From contig CANLWS010000012.1 in assembly GCA_947494925.1 (NCBI GenBank), forward strand, positions 180,012 to 244,011: DNA of 64,000 nucleotides, read 5' to 3'. Shown here in pieces: positions 1-9,974 of the stretch. This DNA comes from an uncultured Alteromonadaceae bacterium (lineage in GTDB: Bacteria; Pseudomonadota; Gammaproteobacteria; Enterobacterales; Alteromonadaceae). Position numbers and translations under genes: made by a program. The number at the start of each line of letters is the position of its first letter. The stretch's first letter is position 1. The notes beneath the pieces are model-generated. The model was given only the letters and a program-made list of their open reading frames with translations. It made no database searches and was not told where the DNA came from.

Positions 1-180
1 TCCTTTTCTGGAAAATAGGGTTGCTGAGCCTCTACATTAAACATCAAAGTGATGGCAGTTAGCAGTAATATTGTTCGGAAGGAGGTCATTGATCTGGCTC
101 TTATTGTTATGAATGATAAACAGTATGCGCACAGACGCACACAGTGCAACTTTTTGCGTTACAATGTCGGTTTTTTAACA

Positions 181-981
181 GTGAGCAGTAACGATTTTAT
201 GCGGATCGCGTTAGGCATTGAATATAACGGTGCGGATTTTTATGGTTGGCAACGGCAGAAAGTTGTTCTTGGTGTGCAGCAGTGTTTGGAAGAAGCGCTA
301 TCTAAAGTAGCTAATGAGCCAATTGAAGTTATTTGCGCAGGCAGAACGGACGCAGGGGTGCATGCTACTGGACAGGTAGTTCATTTTGATACCAATGCGT
401 CACGTCCCGAACGCTCCTGGACATTAGGTATCAATGCGAATTTACCGGACAGTGTGGCGGTAAAATGGGCTAGGGAAGTGGACAAAGATTTCCATGCTCG
501 TTATTCGGCGACTGCCAGACGCTATCGATATATTATCTACAATAACCCGTTGCGTAGTGGCATTTTGACTAAAGGTGTCACGCATATTTATTACGATCTT
601 GATGTGGCGCCTATGGCCGAAGCTGCAAAATGTCTGGTTGGGGAACATGATTTTAGTGCTTTCAGAGCAGCAAATTGCCAATCTCGCACGCCATATCGCT
701 GCATTACAGATATAAGTGTAGAGCGTCGCGGGCAGTATATTATTATTGACGTTCAGGCCAATGCGTTTCTGCACCATATGGTTCGCAATATTGCCGGATC
801 GCTGATTGAAGTGGGTAGACGGGAGCAAAGCGTTGAGTGGATGTCTGACATTCTTGCTGCCAAAGACCGGACCAAAGCCGCGGCTACGGCAAAACCCCAT
901 GGGTTGTATATGGTAAAAGTCACCTATCCGGAAGAATTTGCTATACCTGACAATCATTTGGGTCCATTGTTTTTGTTTTAG
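181..981 (+). CDS. truA: tRNA pseudouridine(38-40) synthase TruA
   Basis: TruA converts uridines 38-40 in the anticodon stem-loop of many tRNAs to pseudouridine in the cytoplasm. The family's catalytic aspartate lies in GRTDAGVHA. The N-terminal block [17 protein letters not shown] and the C-terminal block [14 protein letters not shown] are typical. The frame stays open upstream to 49, but homology begins only at about 200. I choose the GTG at 181 (266 aa), which puts the catalytic Asp at residue 57, close to its usual position near 60. An ATG at 199 (260 aa) is the alternative; neither start has a clear ribosome binding site. It precedes accD on the same strand across a gap of about 180 nt. 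Function is certain; the start is not. Confidence 0.93.
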   Translation: MSSNDFMRIALGIEYNGADFYGWQRQKVVLGVQQCLEEALSKVANEPIEVICAGRTDAGVHATGQVVHFDTNASRPERSWTLGINANLPDSVAVKWAREVDKDFHARYSATARRYRYIIYNNPLRSGILTKGVTHIYYDLDVAPMAEAAKCLVGEHDFSAFRAANCQSRTPYRCITDISVERRGQYIIIDVQANAFLHHMVRNIAGSLIEVGRREQSVEWMSDILAAKDRTKAAATAKPHGLYMVKVTYPEEFAIPDNHLGPLFLF

Positions 982-1162
982 ACCTTGTTGACACAATTGG
1001 TAACCTTATATAGTTGGCATACGAACACTTAATCACCGCATAGTGACTTCTTAGACCAGTTTTTGTTTTCTAAGGTCAGGCAAACTATGCTTTAATGTCG
1101 CCATTTTTTAGCACTTTAATTACGTGGGCGCGAATTTCGCAGCGCCATACAGGAAAGGTTAG

Positions 1163-2011
1163 ATGAGTTGGATTCAAAAGATATTACCTCGTACACAGTC
1201 TTCTATTAAAAGTAATGTACCTGAGGGGATCTGGACCAAGTGCCCTGAATGCGGGGCGGTATTGTATAAAACCGAGTTGGAAAAACAGCTGGAAGTGTGC
1301 CCGAAATGTGACCACCACATGCGAGTTTCCGCCCGAGCCAGGTTGAATCATTTCCTTGACCAAGCTGATCGTCAGGAGCTGGGGGCGGACCTTGAACCTC
1401 AGGATTTGCTGAAATTTAAAGATTCCAAAAAATACAAAGACAGGATAACGGCGGCACAAAAGGCGACTAACGAAAAGGATGCTTTGGTGGCAATGCAGGG
1501 CAAGCTCAAAGGCATGCCAATTGTCGTTGCAGCCTTCGAGTTTTCCTTTATGGGTGGGTCGATGGCGTCAGTCGTGGGTGCGAGATTCGTCAAGGCTGTG
1601 GAATCTTGCCTGGAGAACAATACACCCTTGGTGTGCTTCTCAACCAGTGGTGGTGCGAGAATGCAGGAAGCCCTTATGTCGCTGATGCAAATGGCCAAGA
1701 CTAGTGCAGCTTTAGCCAAAATGAGTGAAAAAGGATTGCCTTTTATTTCCGTTTTGACTGACCCGACTATGGGAGGCGTATCTGCAAGTCTCGCCATGTT
1801 GGGTGATATTAACGTGGCTGAACCCAAGGCTCTAATTGGATTTGCCGGACCAAGGGTAATTGAACAGACGGTGAGAGAAACCCTGCCTAAAGGATTTCAG
1901 CGAAGTGAATTTTTGCTGGAAAAAGGGGCCATCGATATGATTGTTGATCGCAGGGAAATGCGCGACAAAATTTACAGTTTGCTGAGTAAACTGCATCACC
2001 AAAACACCTAA
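1163..2011 (+). CDS. accD: Acetyl-CoA carboxylase carboxyltransferase beta subunit
   Basis: AccD pairs with AccA to transfer carboxyl from carboxybiotin-BCCP to acetyl-CoA, giving malonyl-CoA for fatty acid synthesis. The 282 aa protein has the N-terminal zinc ribbon with Cys27, Cys30, Cys46 and Cys49. The crotonase-like carboxyltransferase core follows, including [12 protein letters not shown] and [17 protein letters not shown]. An AGGAAAGG ribosome binding site precedes the ATG. folC starts 5 nt after its stop, so the two are probably translationally coupled, as in the usual gammaproteobacterial accD-folC order. Confidence 0.98.
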   Translation: MSWIQKILPRTQSSIKSNVPEGIWTKCPECGAVLYKTELEKQLEVCPKCDHHMRVSARARLNHFLDQADRQELGADLEPQDLLKFKDSKKYKDRITAAQKATNEKDALVAMQGKLKGMPIVVAAFEFSFMGGSMASVVGARFVKAVESCLENNTPLVCFSTSGGARMQEALMSLMQMAKTSAALAKMSEKGLPFISVLTDPTMGGVSASLAMLGDINVAEPKALIGFAGPRVIEQTVRETLPKGFQRSEFLLEKGAIDMIVDRREMRDKIYSLLSKLHHQNT

Positions 2012-2016
2012 ATTGC

Positions 2017-3288
2017 ATGGAACATCCCACATCTAGCCAGGCTCTCGACGAGAAGCAAGCCTGGCCACTCCATCAGTGGCTGAGTTATCTCGAATCCATT
2101 CACAGTAAAGACATCGATATGGGCCTAGAAAGGGTCCGAATTGTTTTTGAGCAATTAGGGTTAGACTTTTCTGATAAAACAGTTGTCACTGTTGCAGGAA
2201 CAAACGGCAAAGGCACCACCTGTGTCGTGCTAGAACAGACAGCAATGCAATTGAATAAATCCGTTGGCGTTTATAGTTCTCCGCATATTCTGGATTATCG
2301 GGAACGTGTACGAATTAACGGGTCAATGTTGGATGAACGGGAACATTGCCGTGCTTTTTTAGCTATTGAGCAGGCCCGTCAGGATACCCCATTAACCTAT
2401 TTTGAGTTTGGTACTCTGGCCGGACTTTACTTGATCGCCAATTCGAAAATCGAGCTGGCGTTGTTGGAAGTGGGATTAGGTGGCAGGTTGGATGCCGTTA
2501 ATGTGGTTGATCCTGATATCGCTGTTATTACAGGAATTGCGCTGGATCACCAGGATTGGTTAGGCGACACTCGCGAAGCTATTGCGACTGAAAAAGCCGG
2601 AATTTTCAGACCGGCGATTAAGGCTGTTGTCGGTGATCAAAAGCCACCAACTACGTTAACAGAAGCTGTAGATAAGGCTCAGCTTGACGTGATCTTTCAA
2701 GATAGAGATTTTATTTATTCGCAGGGCGCAAACAATTTGTGGGAGTGGAAGTGTGGCGATACTTTCTATAGTAATTTACCGATGCCACACATTCCTATCC
2801 AGAATGCTTCCACCGCTTTTGCGGTTATCAAACAACTAAATTGGCCAGTATCATCTTCGTTACTTGGTCAGGTGCTAAAGGCCAGTCATTTGCCGGGCCG
2901 GCACCAAATTATCAGTCAAGTCCCACTCACTATTGTTGATGTTGCGCATAACCCGCAGGCGACCGTTCATCTGGTGGAAAGAATAGCATCCTACCATTAC
3001 GACCAGCTATATCTGGTTGTGGCGATGTTGAGTGATAAAGACATTGAAAAAAGTTTGGAACCCTTTGAAAATTTATCTGCCAAATGGTTTGTTGCAAGTC
3101 TGGATGTTCCCAGAGGTGCAAATAGTAGTAGACTTAAACAAGTGCTTGGAGATAATCAGGAAGTGACAGAATGCGATTCTGTTTCAACTGGATTAAATCA
3201 GGCCCGGCAGCTTGCCACTTCAGGGGATCTGGTAGTGGTTTTTGGTTCATTTTATACCGTAGCAGCGGTTCTACAAGGAGAAAGATAA
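2017..3288 (+). CDS. folC: Bifunctional folylpolyglutamate/dihydrofolate synthase
   Basis: FolC joins glutamate to dihydropteroate to form dihydrofolate and then extends folates with polyglutamate, using ATP. The 423 aa length fits the family. The ATP-binding loop GTNGKGTT is at residues 61-68, followed by the Mur-ligase-like motif YFEFGTLAGLYL. The block LLEVGLGGRLDAVN and the C-terminal VDVAHNPQA are also present. The ATG lies 5 nt after accD and lacks a strong ribosome binding site of its own, which suggests coupling. The last codons of folC carry the AAGGAG used by the next gene. Confidence 0.97.
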   Translation: MEHPTSSQALDEKQAWPLHQWLSYLESIHSKDIDMGLERVRIVFEQLGLDFSDKTVVTVAGTNGKGTTCVVLEQTAMQLNKSVGVYSSPHILDYRERVRINGSMLDEREHCRAFLAIEQARQDTPLTYFEFGTLAGLYLIANSKIELALLEVGLGGRLDAVNVVDPDIAVITGIALDHQDWLGDTREAIATEKAGIFRPAIKAVVGDQKPPTTLTEAVDKAQLDVIFQDRDFIYSQGANNLWEWKCGDTFYSNLPMPHIPIQNASTAFAVIKQLNWPVSSSLLGQVLKASHLPGRHQIISQVPLTIVDVAHNPQATVHLVERIASYHYDQLYLVVAMLSDKDIEKSLEPFENLSAKWFVASLDVPRGANSSRLKQVLGDNQEVTECDSVSTGLNQARQLATSGDLVVVFGSFYTVAAVLQGER

Positions 3289-3879
3289 TTGTCCTCTGCA
3301 TTACAAAATAGGCTGGTAGGCACCATTATTCTTGTTGCACTGGCAGTAATATTTTTGCCGGATGTGTTGGATGGTCGCAAAGAGTCTAACAAGGAAATGT
3401 TTGTTGAAACCTCAAAACGACCAGAAATGAAGCCAGTAGCAAATGCAAATGAGTTTCCAATTGAGGAAGTGACTGAACAACTATCCCGCGCAGTAGAAGT
3501 GGTTGATGATAAGGCAGTAGATGATGAGCCTGAGGCCTCTGACGAAAGTTCAGTAGAAACAGACAATAACAGTGCTGTTGATGAATCATTGCAGCAAGCG
3601 ACAGTCGTAGAAAACGACGATCAGAGATTATTAGCCCAAGCTGGCTGGGTGGTTCAACTTGGTGTTTTCAGGCATGAAAAGAACGTCAAGGAGCTGCTCG
3701 ATAAATTAAAAGCTGCGGGATATCGTGCGTTTAGTCGGCCGGTTAAAACCAGTTCTGGCGAATTAACTAAGGTGTTTGTTGGTCCTGATCTGCAAAAAGA
3801 AAAACTGGAAAAGGCAATTCCTCATTTGAGAGAGCTCACACAACTTCAAGGGCGAATTACTCCTTTTACGGTAAAATGA
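3289..3879 (+). CDS. dedD: SPOR-domain protein DedD
   Basis: DedD is an inner-membrane division protein whose SPOR domain binds denuded septal peptidoglycan. The 196 aa product has one N-terminal membrane segment at about residues 9-26. A long acidic linker follows (about 45-110, rich in E, D, S and V), then a C-terminal SPOR domain (about 118-196) beginning AGWVVQLGVF. The start is TTG, directly after the folC stop, with AAGGAG 8 nt upstream inside folC. This accD-folC-dedD-cvpA-purF order is a standard gammaproteobacterial arrangement and supports the name. Confidence 0.92.
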   Translation: MSSALQNRLVGTIILVALAVIFLPDVLDGRKESNKEMFVETSKRPEMKPVANANEFPIEEVTEQLSRAVEVVDDKAVDDEPEASDESSVETDNNSAVDESLQQATVVENDDQRLLAQAGWVVQLGVFRHEKNVKELLDKLKAAGYRAFSRPVKTSSGELTKVFVGPDLQKEKLEKAIPHLRELTQLQGRITPFTVK

Positions 3880-3980
3880 ACAGTGGAAATCGTGTCAGCA
3901 TTTGGTAGAATGCGCGCGTTTTCTCGTTGCCTGTGTTTTCTTGGCACAAGCACAGCCTGAAGGATGTTTAACGTCTTATT

Positions 3981-4469
3981 ATGAACTGGATAGACTTCAC
4001 CATCATCGGTGTGATTTTGCTTTCCACCGTTATCAGTTTGATACGCGGGTTTGTAAAGGAAGCTATATCTTTGGCTGTCTGGTTCGCCGCCTTCTTCATT
4101 GCCAGTCAGTTTTATGCCGACCTGGCCACCTACATGACAAAGTTTGACGATCAAATTATTCGAAATGGTGTAGCCATCGCGATCTTGTTTGCTTCTACTT
4201 TAATTCTAGGCGGACTGGTCAATTATCTGATTTCTCAACTCGTACAATTTACCGGTTTATCCGGCACAGATCGTGCGCTTGGTTCCGTCTTTGGTTTGTT
4301 GAGAGGTGCGTTAATTGTTAGCGCATTATTATTCTTTCTGGATACATTCACCGCCTCAGACAGCTCTATCTGGTGGCAAGAGTCGGTCTTGATCCCTGAG
4401 TTTAAACCCATTATTGAATTGTTTTTTGAGTATATTCAGGACAATTCGAGTTTTATAAAACCCGTTTAA
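3981..4469 (+). CDS. cvpA: Colicin V production family membrane protein CvpA
   Basis: CvpA is a small inner-membrane protein whose exact activity is not settled; it was named for a requirement in colicin V export. The 162 aa protein shows about four hydrophobic segments and starts [20 protein letters not shown], a typical CvpA N-terminus. The internal block [19 protein letters not shown] is also typical. It sits between dedD and purF, the usual place. The gap to dedD is about 100 nt, so a separate promoter is possible. purF begins 15 nt after its stop. Confidence 0.93.
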   Translation: MNWIDFTIIGVILLSTVISLIRGFVKEAISLAVWFAAFFIASQFYADLATYMTKFDDQIIRNGVAIAILFASTLILGGLVNYLISQLVQFTGLSGTDRALGSVFGLLRGALIVSALLFFLDTFTASDSSIWWQESVLIPEFKPIIELFFEYIQDNSSFIKPV

Positions 4470-4483
4470 CATAGGTAACTTGC

Positions 4484-6007
4484 ATGTGTGGTATTGTCGG
4501 AATTGTAGGTAAAAGTCCAGTCAACCAGTCGATTTACGACGCGCTGACGGTGTTGCAGCATCGAGGACAGGACGCCGCAGGAATAGTCACAATTGACGAC
4601 GGAATGTTTCATTTGCGAAAGGCTAACGGACTCGTTCGAGATGTTTTTCACAACAGGCATATGCAGAGATTGACTGGCCAGTTTGGTATCGGTCATGTGC
4701 GTTACCCAACAGCTGGCTCATCCAGTTCAGCTGAAGCGCAACCCTTTTACGTGAACTCGCCTTTTGGTATCGCTTTTGCGCATAACGGTAATCTGACCAA
4801 TGCCCATGAACTGCAGGATGAGGTTTTCAGAATTGCTCGCAGGCATATCAACACTACTTCTGATTCGGAATTATTGCTCAATATTTTCGCCCACGAATTG
4901 CAGAATTGTTCTGGACTGTCCTTAAGCCCGGACGATGTATTTAAGGCTGTGTCCACAGTGCATCAGAAAATCAGCGGCGCTTACGCAGTAGTCGCCGCCA
5001 TCATTGGCATTGGTATGGTTGCCTTCAGAGACCCCTTTGGTATTCGTCCTTTGGCGTTGGGTAAGCGCAAAACTGAACACGGTGATGAATATATGGTCGC
5101 CTCAGAAAGTGTCGCGCTTGATGCCGTAGGTTTTACTTTTATCCGCGATGTTGCGCCGGGTGAAGCCGTATTTATCACTGAGTCCGGTCAGCTTTATACG
5201 CAGCAATGTGCTCAGTCGCCAAGCCATTCTCCGTGCATCTTTGAATTCGTGTATTTCGCTCGTCCGGATTCATTTATCGATGGGATTTCCGTCTATGCGT
5301 CCAGAGTCAATATGGGGCGTAAATTGGGACAAAAAATCGCCAGAGAGTGGGCTAATAAAGACATCGACGTTGTGATCCCTATTCCAGAAACTTCCATGGA
5401 TGTTGCCCTGCAAATTGCCAATGAACTTCAACTGCCTTATCGCCAGGGGTATGTAAAAAATCGCTATATCGGCAGAACCTTTATCATGCCGGGACAAACG
5501 ATGCGCAGAAAATCTGTACGTCGGAAGCTGAATGCCATCAAGTCTGAATTCAAGGGCAAAAATGTGTTGCTGGTGGATGATTCCATAGTACGCGGAACCA
5601 CATCAGAGCAAATTATTGAGATGGCCAGGGAGTCCGGAGCCAAGAAAGTCTACTTCGCCTCTGCGGCACCAGAGATTCGCTTCCCCAACGTGTATGGCAT
5701 AGACATGCCTTCTGCGAATGAACTCATCGCATACGGCCGTGAAATTGAAGAAATCAGTGAATTGATCAAAGCAGACGGTTTGATTTTTCAGGACATTGAA
5801 GATTTAGTGGAAGCCGTATCAGAAGAAAATAATGATATTGCCCGATTTGAAACGTCGGTGTTTGATGGAAACTACATCACTGGTGATGTTGACCAGAGTT
5901 ATCTGGAGCGTATTGATACTGCCAGGGGAGAAAGCGCCAAGAGCTCATCGATTCAGACTGAATTGAGCAATCTTGAAATGCATAACCTAGACTCCGATAT
6001 GGAGTAA
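4484..6007 (+). CDS. purF: Amidophosphoribosyltransferase
   Basis: PurF makes 5-phosphoribosylamine from PRPP and glutamine, the first committed step of purine synthesis. The 507 aa protein begins MCGIVGIVG, so Cys2 becomes the N-terminal nucleophile of the glutaminase after Met removal. The PRPP-binding motif [13 protein letters not shown] is near residues 360-375. The block [12 protein letters not shown] is also characteristic. It is the last gene of the accD-to-purF run and converges with rnt, from which it is separated by only 24 nt. Confidence 0.98.
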   Translation: MCGIVGIVGKSPVNQSIYDALTVLQHRGQDAAGIVTIDDGMFHLRKANGLVRDVFHNRHMQRLTGQFGIGHVRYPTAGSSSSAEAQPFYVNSPFGIAFAHNGNLTNAHELQDEVFRIARRHINTTSDSELLLNIFAHELQNCSGLSLSPDDVFKAVSTVHQKISGAYAVVAAIIGIGMVAFRDPFGIRPLALGKRKTEHGDEYMVASESVALDAVGFTFIRDVAPGEAVFITESGQLYTQQCAQSPSHSPCIFEFVYFARPDSFIDGISVYASRVNMGRKLGQKIAREWANKDIDVVIPIPETSMDVALQIANELQLPYRQGYVKNRYIGRTFIMPGQTMRRKSVRRKLNAIKSEFKGKNVLLVDDSIVRGTTSEQIIEMARESGAKKVYFASAAPEIRFPNVYGIDMPSANELIAYGREIEEISELIKADGLIFQDIEDLVEAVSEENNDIARFETSVFDGNYITGDVDQSYLERIDTARGESAKSSSIQTELSNLEMHNLDSDME

Positions 6008-6031
6008 TAGAGCACCAACCAAATACTCGAA

Positions 6032-6658
6032 TCAGGCGGCTGGCCAGCCGCCTAACACCTGCCACTTATTAACGATATGACAAAATAATTCAGCCGTTTT
6101 CTGGGTGTCATACAAGGCAGAGTGGGCTTCATTCTGATCAAAATCAATACCAGCCGCCTGGCAAGCCCTGACTAGAACCGTCTGACCCAAGGCAACTCCT
6201 GCCAGACTAGTGGTGTCGAATGAAACAAATGGATGAAAAGGTGTCCGTTTTACATTACTGCGCTGAATGGCTGCGTTGACAAACCCCATATCAAAGGCGG
6301 CATTGTGAGCCACGATGACCGAGCGCTGACAATCCGCTTCTTTTTGCGCTTTTCTTACTTGCTTACACAGGTCTTTCATCACTTCAGTTTCGTCCAATGC
6401 ACCGCGTAGCGCACAGAATGGATCAATACCGTTAAAATCCAGAGCTGCCCGCTCCAGATTCGCTCCTTCAAAGGGAACCACATGGTAATGGAAGGTTTTG
6501 TCCGGGTGGAGCAAACCTTTGTCATCCATTCGGGTTGTCACAGCAGCGAGTTCCAGTAATGCATCGGTTTGTGCGTTGAAACCGGCTGTTTCTACATCAA
6601 CTATTACAGGAAAGTAGCCCCTAAACCTTTGGTTTAACGGGAATTCAGATTCGGGCAT
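6032..6658 (-). CDS. rnt: Ribonuclease T
   Basis: RNase T is a 3'-5' exoribonuclease of the DEDDh family that trims tRNA and other stable RNA 3' ends. The 208 aa protein carries all expected catalytic residues: Asp21 and Glu23 in VDVETAGF, Asp123 in HNAAFDMGF, and His179 and Asp184 in EAHSALYD. Spacing matches the family with a two-residue offset. It is divergent from motY, an arrangement also found in Vibrio-like genomes. A 20-nt perfect palindrome lies over its last codons. Confidence 0.96.
   Translation of the reverse strand: MPESEFPLNQRFRGYFPVIVDVETAGFNAQTDALLELAAVTTRMDDKGLLHPDKTFHYHVVPFEGANLERAALDFNGIDPFCALRGALDETEVMKDLCKQVRKAQKEADCQRSVIVAHNAAFDMGFVNAAIQRSNVKRTPFHPFVSFDTTSLAGVALGQTVLVRACQAAGIDFDQNEAHSALYDTQKTAELFCHIVNKWQVLGGWPAA
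6034..6053. repeat. Perfect 20-nt palindrome at the purF/rnt convergence
   Basis: AGGCGGCTGGCCAGCCGCCT reads the same on both strands and covers the final codons of rnt between two converging genes. It could fold as an RNA hairpin for either transcript, but neither strand has a following T run, so it is not a standard intrinsic terminator. Confidence 0.6.
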
Positions 6659-6788
6659 TGTGTTCCGGGAAGGTGGTAAAATTCAAAGGCCAATTATGGC
6701 AATAATTTTGTTTTATCGCCAGCAACGATTTTGATTAGGATTAACTGGCGCTGGTATTTACTGCCATGCCTGATAACATCATTGGTAT

Positions 6789-6815
6789 TAAACCTTTCGC
6801 CGACAGCGCCGATAC
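6789..6815 (+). promoter_or_regulatory. Sigma-28 (FliA) type promoter for motY
   Basis: TAAA at 6789-6792 is followed after exactly 15 nt by GCCGATAC at 6808-6815. The enterobacterial sigma-28 consensus is TAAA-N15-GCCGATAA, so only the last base differs. A start site about 10 nt downstream would leave a leader of roughly 50 nt before the motY ATG. A flagellar sigma factor fits a motor gene. Confidence 0.72.
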
Positions 6816-6873
6816 AGGATGCGTGGAACAACACACATAGTATTAGGCGCAATTTGGGGGCATCTGACATTCT

Positions 6874-7734
6874 ATGAAAAAACTTATTACCTGTATGTTG
6901 CTGGTGCTGCCAATGTCTGTCACTGCCAGTCTTCGTCATTATGCGGCGAAGGTGGAAACCTCTGATTGGCAACTCAGTGACGCGACACGTCTTCAATGTG
7001 AACTTCGACACAGCATTCCGGGCTATGGCGCTGCTTTGTTCACCAGCATGGCGTCAAAGCAGCTCAATATGGAATTTGAGTTGGATATGTTGCGACTACC
7101 TAAAACCTATTCGGTTGCGACGGTTTTTTCCGTGCCACCCAAATGGATGCCCGGTGAAATGCAGCGTGTCATCGCAGACATGCCAATTCGAAAACAATAT
7201 AACGGTGATTTACCGGAGCAAGCGGCTTGGACAATGTTGTCAGAGTTGGAAAAAGGGTTCTGGCCTACTTTGTACTATCAGGATTGGTACAATCAATATG
7301 ATCGAATCGCAGTTGGGTTAAATGCAAGTAATTTCGCCGAACCTTATATGAAATTCGCCGAATGTGTTGCTAACCTGTTACCTTATAATTTTGACGATAT
7401 TGCTTACTCAGTGCTTAGTTATAAGAAAAATAGCGTTGAACTCACCAAATACTCGCAAAAACGACTGGCGATGATTGGGGAGTATCTGAAAGAAGATACA
7501 GATATGGAACTGGTTTTACTGGACGGTTACACAGATAGCTATGGTGGTCGTTGGAATAACCAGCAGTTATCCGTCAGGCGTGCAGTAGAAATTAAAGACT
7601 ATTTCCGTCAAATGGGGGTAGAGCCAACCCGTATTCAAGTGACCGGGCATGGTGAGAAAAGGCATATTTCTCCCAATAGTCACGACGAAAGAGGCAAAAA
7701 CCGTCGGGTCGTTGTCAGAATGGCGAAACCTTAA
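6874..7734 (+). CDS. motY: Sodium-type flagellar motor protein MotY
   Basis: MotY forms the periplasmic T-ring of sodium-driven polar flagellar motors and, with MotX, holds the PomA/PomB stators. The 286 aa protein has a signal peptide of about 19 residues. Its MotY-specific N-terminal domain (about 20-155) starts SLRHYAAKVETSDWQL. A C-terminal OmpA-like peptidoglycan-binding domain (about 160-286) includes ELVLLDGYTDSYGG and SVRRAVEIKDYF. The adjacent rnt matches the Vibrio arrangement. A good sigma-28 promoter lies upstream and a hairpin terminator downstream. Confidence 0.93.
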   Translation: MKKLITCMLLVLPMSVTASLRHYAAKVETSDWQLSDATRLQCELRHSIPGYGAALFTSMASKQLNMEFELDMLRLPKTYSVATVFSVPPKWMPGEMQRVIADMPIRKQYNGDLPEQAAWTMLSELEKGFWPTLYYQDWYNQYDRIAVGLNASNFAEPYMKFAECVANLLPYNFDDIAYSVLSYKKNSVELTKYSQKRLAMIGEYLKEDTDMELVLLDGYTDSYGGRWNNQQLSVRRAVEIKDYFRQMGVEPTRIQVTGHGEKRHISPNSHDERGKNRRVVVRMAKP

Positions 7735-7747
7735 TTTTATATTCTGA

Positions 7748-7774
7748 GAGCCAGAACTTAATTCTGGCTTTTTC
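7748..7774 (+). terminator. Intrinsic terminator after motY
   Basis: Arms GCCAGAA (7750-7756) and TTCTGGC (7762-7768) enclose a 5-nt loop and are followed by a T run. It overlaps the 3' end of the converging glycerophosphodiesterase gene. Confidence 0.8.
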
Positions 7775-8762
7775 TATCTTCAATCGATACTAATTCCAGG
7801 TGCTTGACAACAGTATCGGTAAAATCAGTAAATACACCATCAACTTGCAGGACTGAAAACAACAAATCCAATGATTGTTTAGCTGTCATGCCTTCAGGCA
7901 ATTGGTCTTTTCTGAAGGTATAGGGGTGGATTGCAAGCCCGGCATTTTTCGCATCAACGGTCAGGGAAGTTGGTTTCATACCGTTTAGGTCAATAAGCTG
8001 CGGGATCCATGGGCCAATGCCATCAGCTACTTGAGCGATTTTTTTCAATCCCATTGGGCTGCGCAGAATATCATAATCAGTAGAAGACTCCGCCCAGTCG
8101 TTTTCTCCAATAAGCTGAACCAACTTAACCTTAGCACCAAGTTCATTGCGCAGTCGTTTGGTTTCATCAAAGTCGAAACACTGAACATAAACAGGCTTTT
8201 CGTGATCATCCAAATTATATTTGCGTAGAATGGACAACACTATTTTACTGATATCACGGCCTTGTTTCTTATGCCAGGCAGGGGATTTTATTTCCGGGTA
8301 AATCCCGACTTTCTTGCCAAACTGGCGGTTCAGCTGTTTCATCAAATCCAATTGTTCTTCGAAGGAGGCAATTCTGAAATCAGATTGCCCGCTAAACCTG
8401 CCAGGGAATACCTGCTTACCATTTTTGTCCTGTCGCTCATGAACCCGCAGCGTCTTTAATTCAGCAAGGGTAAAATCCAATGCATAGAATCGACCGTCAT
8501 CTCGCCCGCGAGAAGGAAAAACCTGTTCAACATCGGTCGCAGTTTCAAGGTGAATATCATGCAAAACAATGGGCACATTATCTTTACTCAGAACCAGATC
8601 CTGCTCAATAAAATCTGCTCCCTGGCTATAAGCAAGTATAAAGGCTTCGAGCGTATGCTCAGGTAGATAACCTGAAGCTCCTCTGTGAGCAATGACCAGT
8701 GGCTTGGCAATGCACACAAATGACAAACTGAAACAGACCAAGGCTGCAAGTGTACGAAACAT
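7758..8762 (-). CDS. glpQ: Periplasmic glycerophosphodiester phosphodiesterase
   Basis: The enzyme hydrolyses glycerophosphodiesters released from phospholipids to glycerol-3-phosphate and an alcohol in the periplasm. The 334 aa protein has a signal peptide ending near IAKP (about residue 20). The GDPD core starts VIAHRGASGYLPEHTLEAF, and IEQDLVLSKDNVPIVLHD carries the metal and acid residues. Length and the periplasmic signal match GlpQ rather than the shorter cytoplasmic UgpQ. It converges with motY. No glp transporter is adjacent, so the symbol rests on domain and location only. Confidence 0.9.
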   Translation of the reverse strand: MFRTLAALVCFSLSFVCIAKPLVIAHRGASGYLPEHTLEAFILAYSQGADFIEQDLVLSKDNVPIVLHDIHLETATDVEQVFPSRGRDDGRFYALDFTLAELKTLRVHERQDKNGKQVFPGRFSGQSDFRIASFEEQLDLMKQLNRQFGKKVGIYPEIKSPAWHKKQGRDISKIVLSILRKYNLDDHEKPVYVQCFDFDETKRLRNELGAKVKLVQLIGENDWAESSTDYDILRSPMGLKKIAQVADGIGPWIPQLIDLNGMKPTSLTVDAKNAGLAIHPYTFRKDQLPEGMTAKQSLDLLFSVLQVDGVFTDFTDTVVKHLELVSIEDRKSQN

Positions 8763-8970
8763 AAAGTAATAATCCTGCGTTTAATTGGAAAATGCATATT
8801 AATTCAATAATGTGTACGTTATTTTAAATTACTTCAAAATCATAGTGCTGATTTTCAAGTATCGAATTTGGCAAGAATCATCGTTTATTTGACATCAGAC
8901 AGCCGAGCACAAAGTATAAAATTTACACTCCCAAAATTTTCACTCTTGATATTTTAACTAAGGACATCAA

Positions 8971-9927
8971 ATGGCGGATTCTCGATATTTAACCGTGGCA
9001 CTAGGTCAACTGGCGCCTGTATGGCTCAATAAAGCGCAGACTATCGAAAAAATATTGGCTGCAATTCATCAGGCAGCCGATCAGGGAGCAAAGTTGGTTG
9101 CCTTTGGTGAAACACTTTTGCCTGGTTACCCATTTTGGCTGGAACCTACAGGTGGGGCGGTATTTAATTCAGAAAAACAAAAACGTATTCACAGCCACTA
9201 TTTACAGCAGGCGGTGAACATAGAGAACGGTGATTTGGATGAGATTTGTACCTTAGCTGGTCAACGGGGCATTGCTGTTATTGTCGGAACAGCAGAGCGG
9301 GCTTCTGACAGGGGAGGGCATAGTATCTATTGCTCTTTGGTGTATGTCAGTGAGTCGGGTCAGATTAAAAATGTACACCGAAAACTCATGCCTACCTACG
9401 AGGAACGTTTGACCTGGTCACCAGGAGATGGGCACGGACTTAGGACACAGGCCCTTGGGGATTTCACCGTTGGAGCGCTCAATTGTTGGGAAAACTGGAT
9501 GCCTTTGCCCAGAGCAGCATTGTACGCACAAGGTGAGGATCTTCATGTGGCGATCTGGCCAGGTGGACTACACAACACCAATGACATTACCCGATTTATA
9601 GCCAAAGAAGGACGGTCATTTGTGATGTCTGCATCCAGCCTAATGCGAGCGTCCGATTTCCCGGCGGATACACCTTATCTTGATGAAATCATTGCAGATG
9701 CTCCGGAGTATTTTGCTAATGGCGGGTCCTGCATTGCTGCACCCAACGGTGAATGGGTGATTGAACCTCAGGTCGGTGAAGAAGGTGTGTACGTGGCGAC
9801 AATAGATCAACATCAAGTTTTAGAAGAAAGACAAAATTTTGATCCTGTGGGTCATTATTCACGACCTGATGTCACCCAGCTTCACGTTAACAGAGAGCGA
9901 CAATCAACGGTCAAATTACTTGATTAA
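8971..9927 (+). CDS. Carbon-nitrogen hydrolase of the nitrilase family
   Basis: Members hydrolyse nitriles or amides through a Glu-Lys-Cys triad. Here the triad is Glu47 (AFGETLLPGYP), Lys138 (HRKLMPTYEERLTW) and Cys172 (LNCWENWMP). The motif around Cys (NCWENWMP) and the 318 aa length fit the true nitrilase/cyanide hydratase branch rather than biotinidase-like amidases. The natural substrate cannot be read from sequence. AAGGA precedes the ATG and a hairpin terminator follows, so it is probably transcribed alone. Confidence 0.9.
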   Translation: MADSRYLTVALGQLAPVWLNKAQTIEKILAAIHQAADQGAKLVAFGETLLPGYPFWLEPTGGAVFNSEKQKRIHSHYLQQAVNIENGDLDEICTLAGQRGIAVIVGTAERASDRGGHSIYCSLVYVSESGQIKNVHRKLMPTYEERLTWSPGDGHGLRTQALGDFTVGALNCWENWMPLPRAALYAQGEDLHVAIWPGGLHNTNDITRFIAKEGRSFVMSASSLMRASDFPADTPYLDEIIADAPEYFANGGSCIAAPNGEWVIEPQVGEEGVYVATIDQHQVLEERQNFDPVGHYSRPDVTQLHVNRERQSTVKLLD

Positions 9928-9949
9928 AAAAAGCGATTCACCCTTTCCA

Positions 9950-9974
9950 CCTCCTCCAATTTAGAGGAGGTTTT
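9950..9974 (+). terminator. Intrinsic terminator after the nitrilase
   Basis: CCTCCTC (9950-9956) pairs with GAGGAGG (9964-9970) across a 7-nt loop and is followed by TTTT. Confidence 0.8.

Noticed and set aside
49..180. Extended N-terminus of truA
   Set aside because: The upstream codons show no TruA similarity and would make the protein much longer than the family.
6034..6053. Palindrome as a standard terminator
   Set aside because: Neither strand has a T run after the hairpin; kept only as a repeat.
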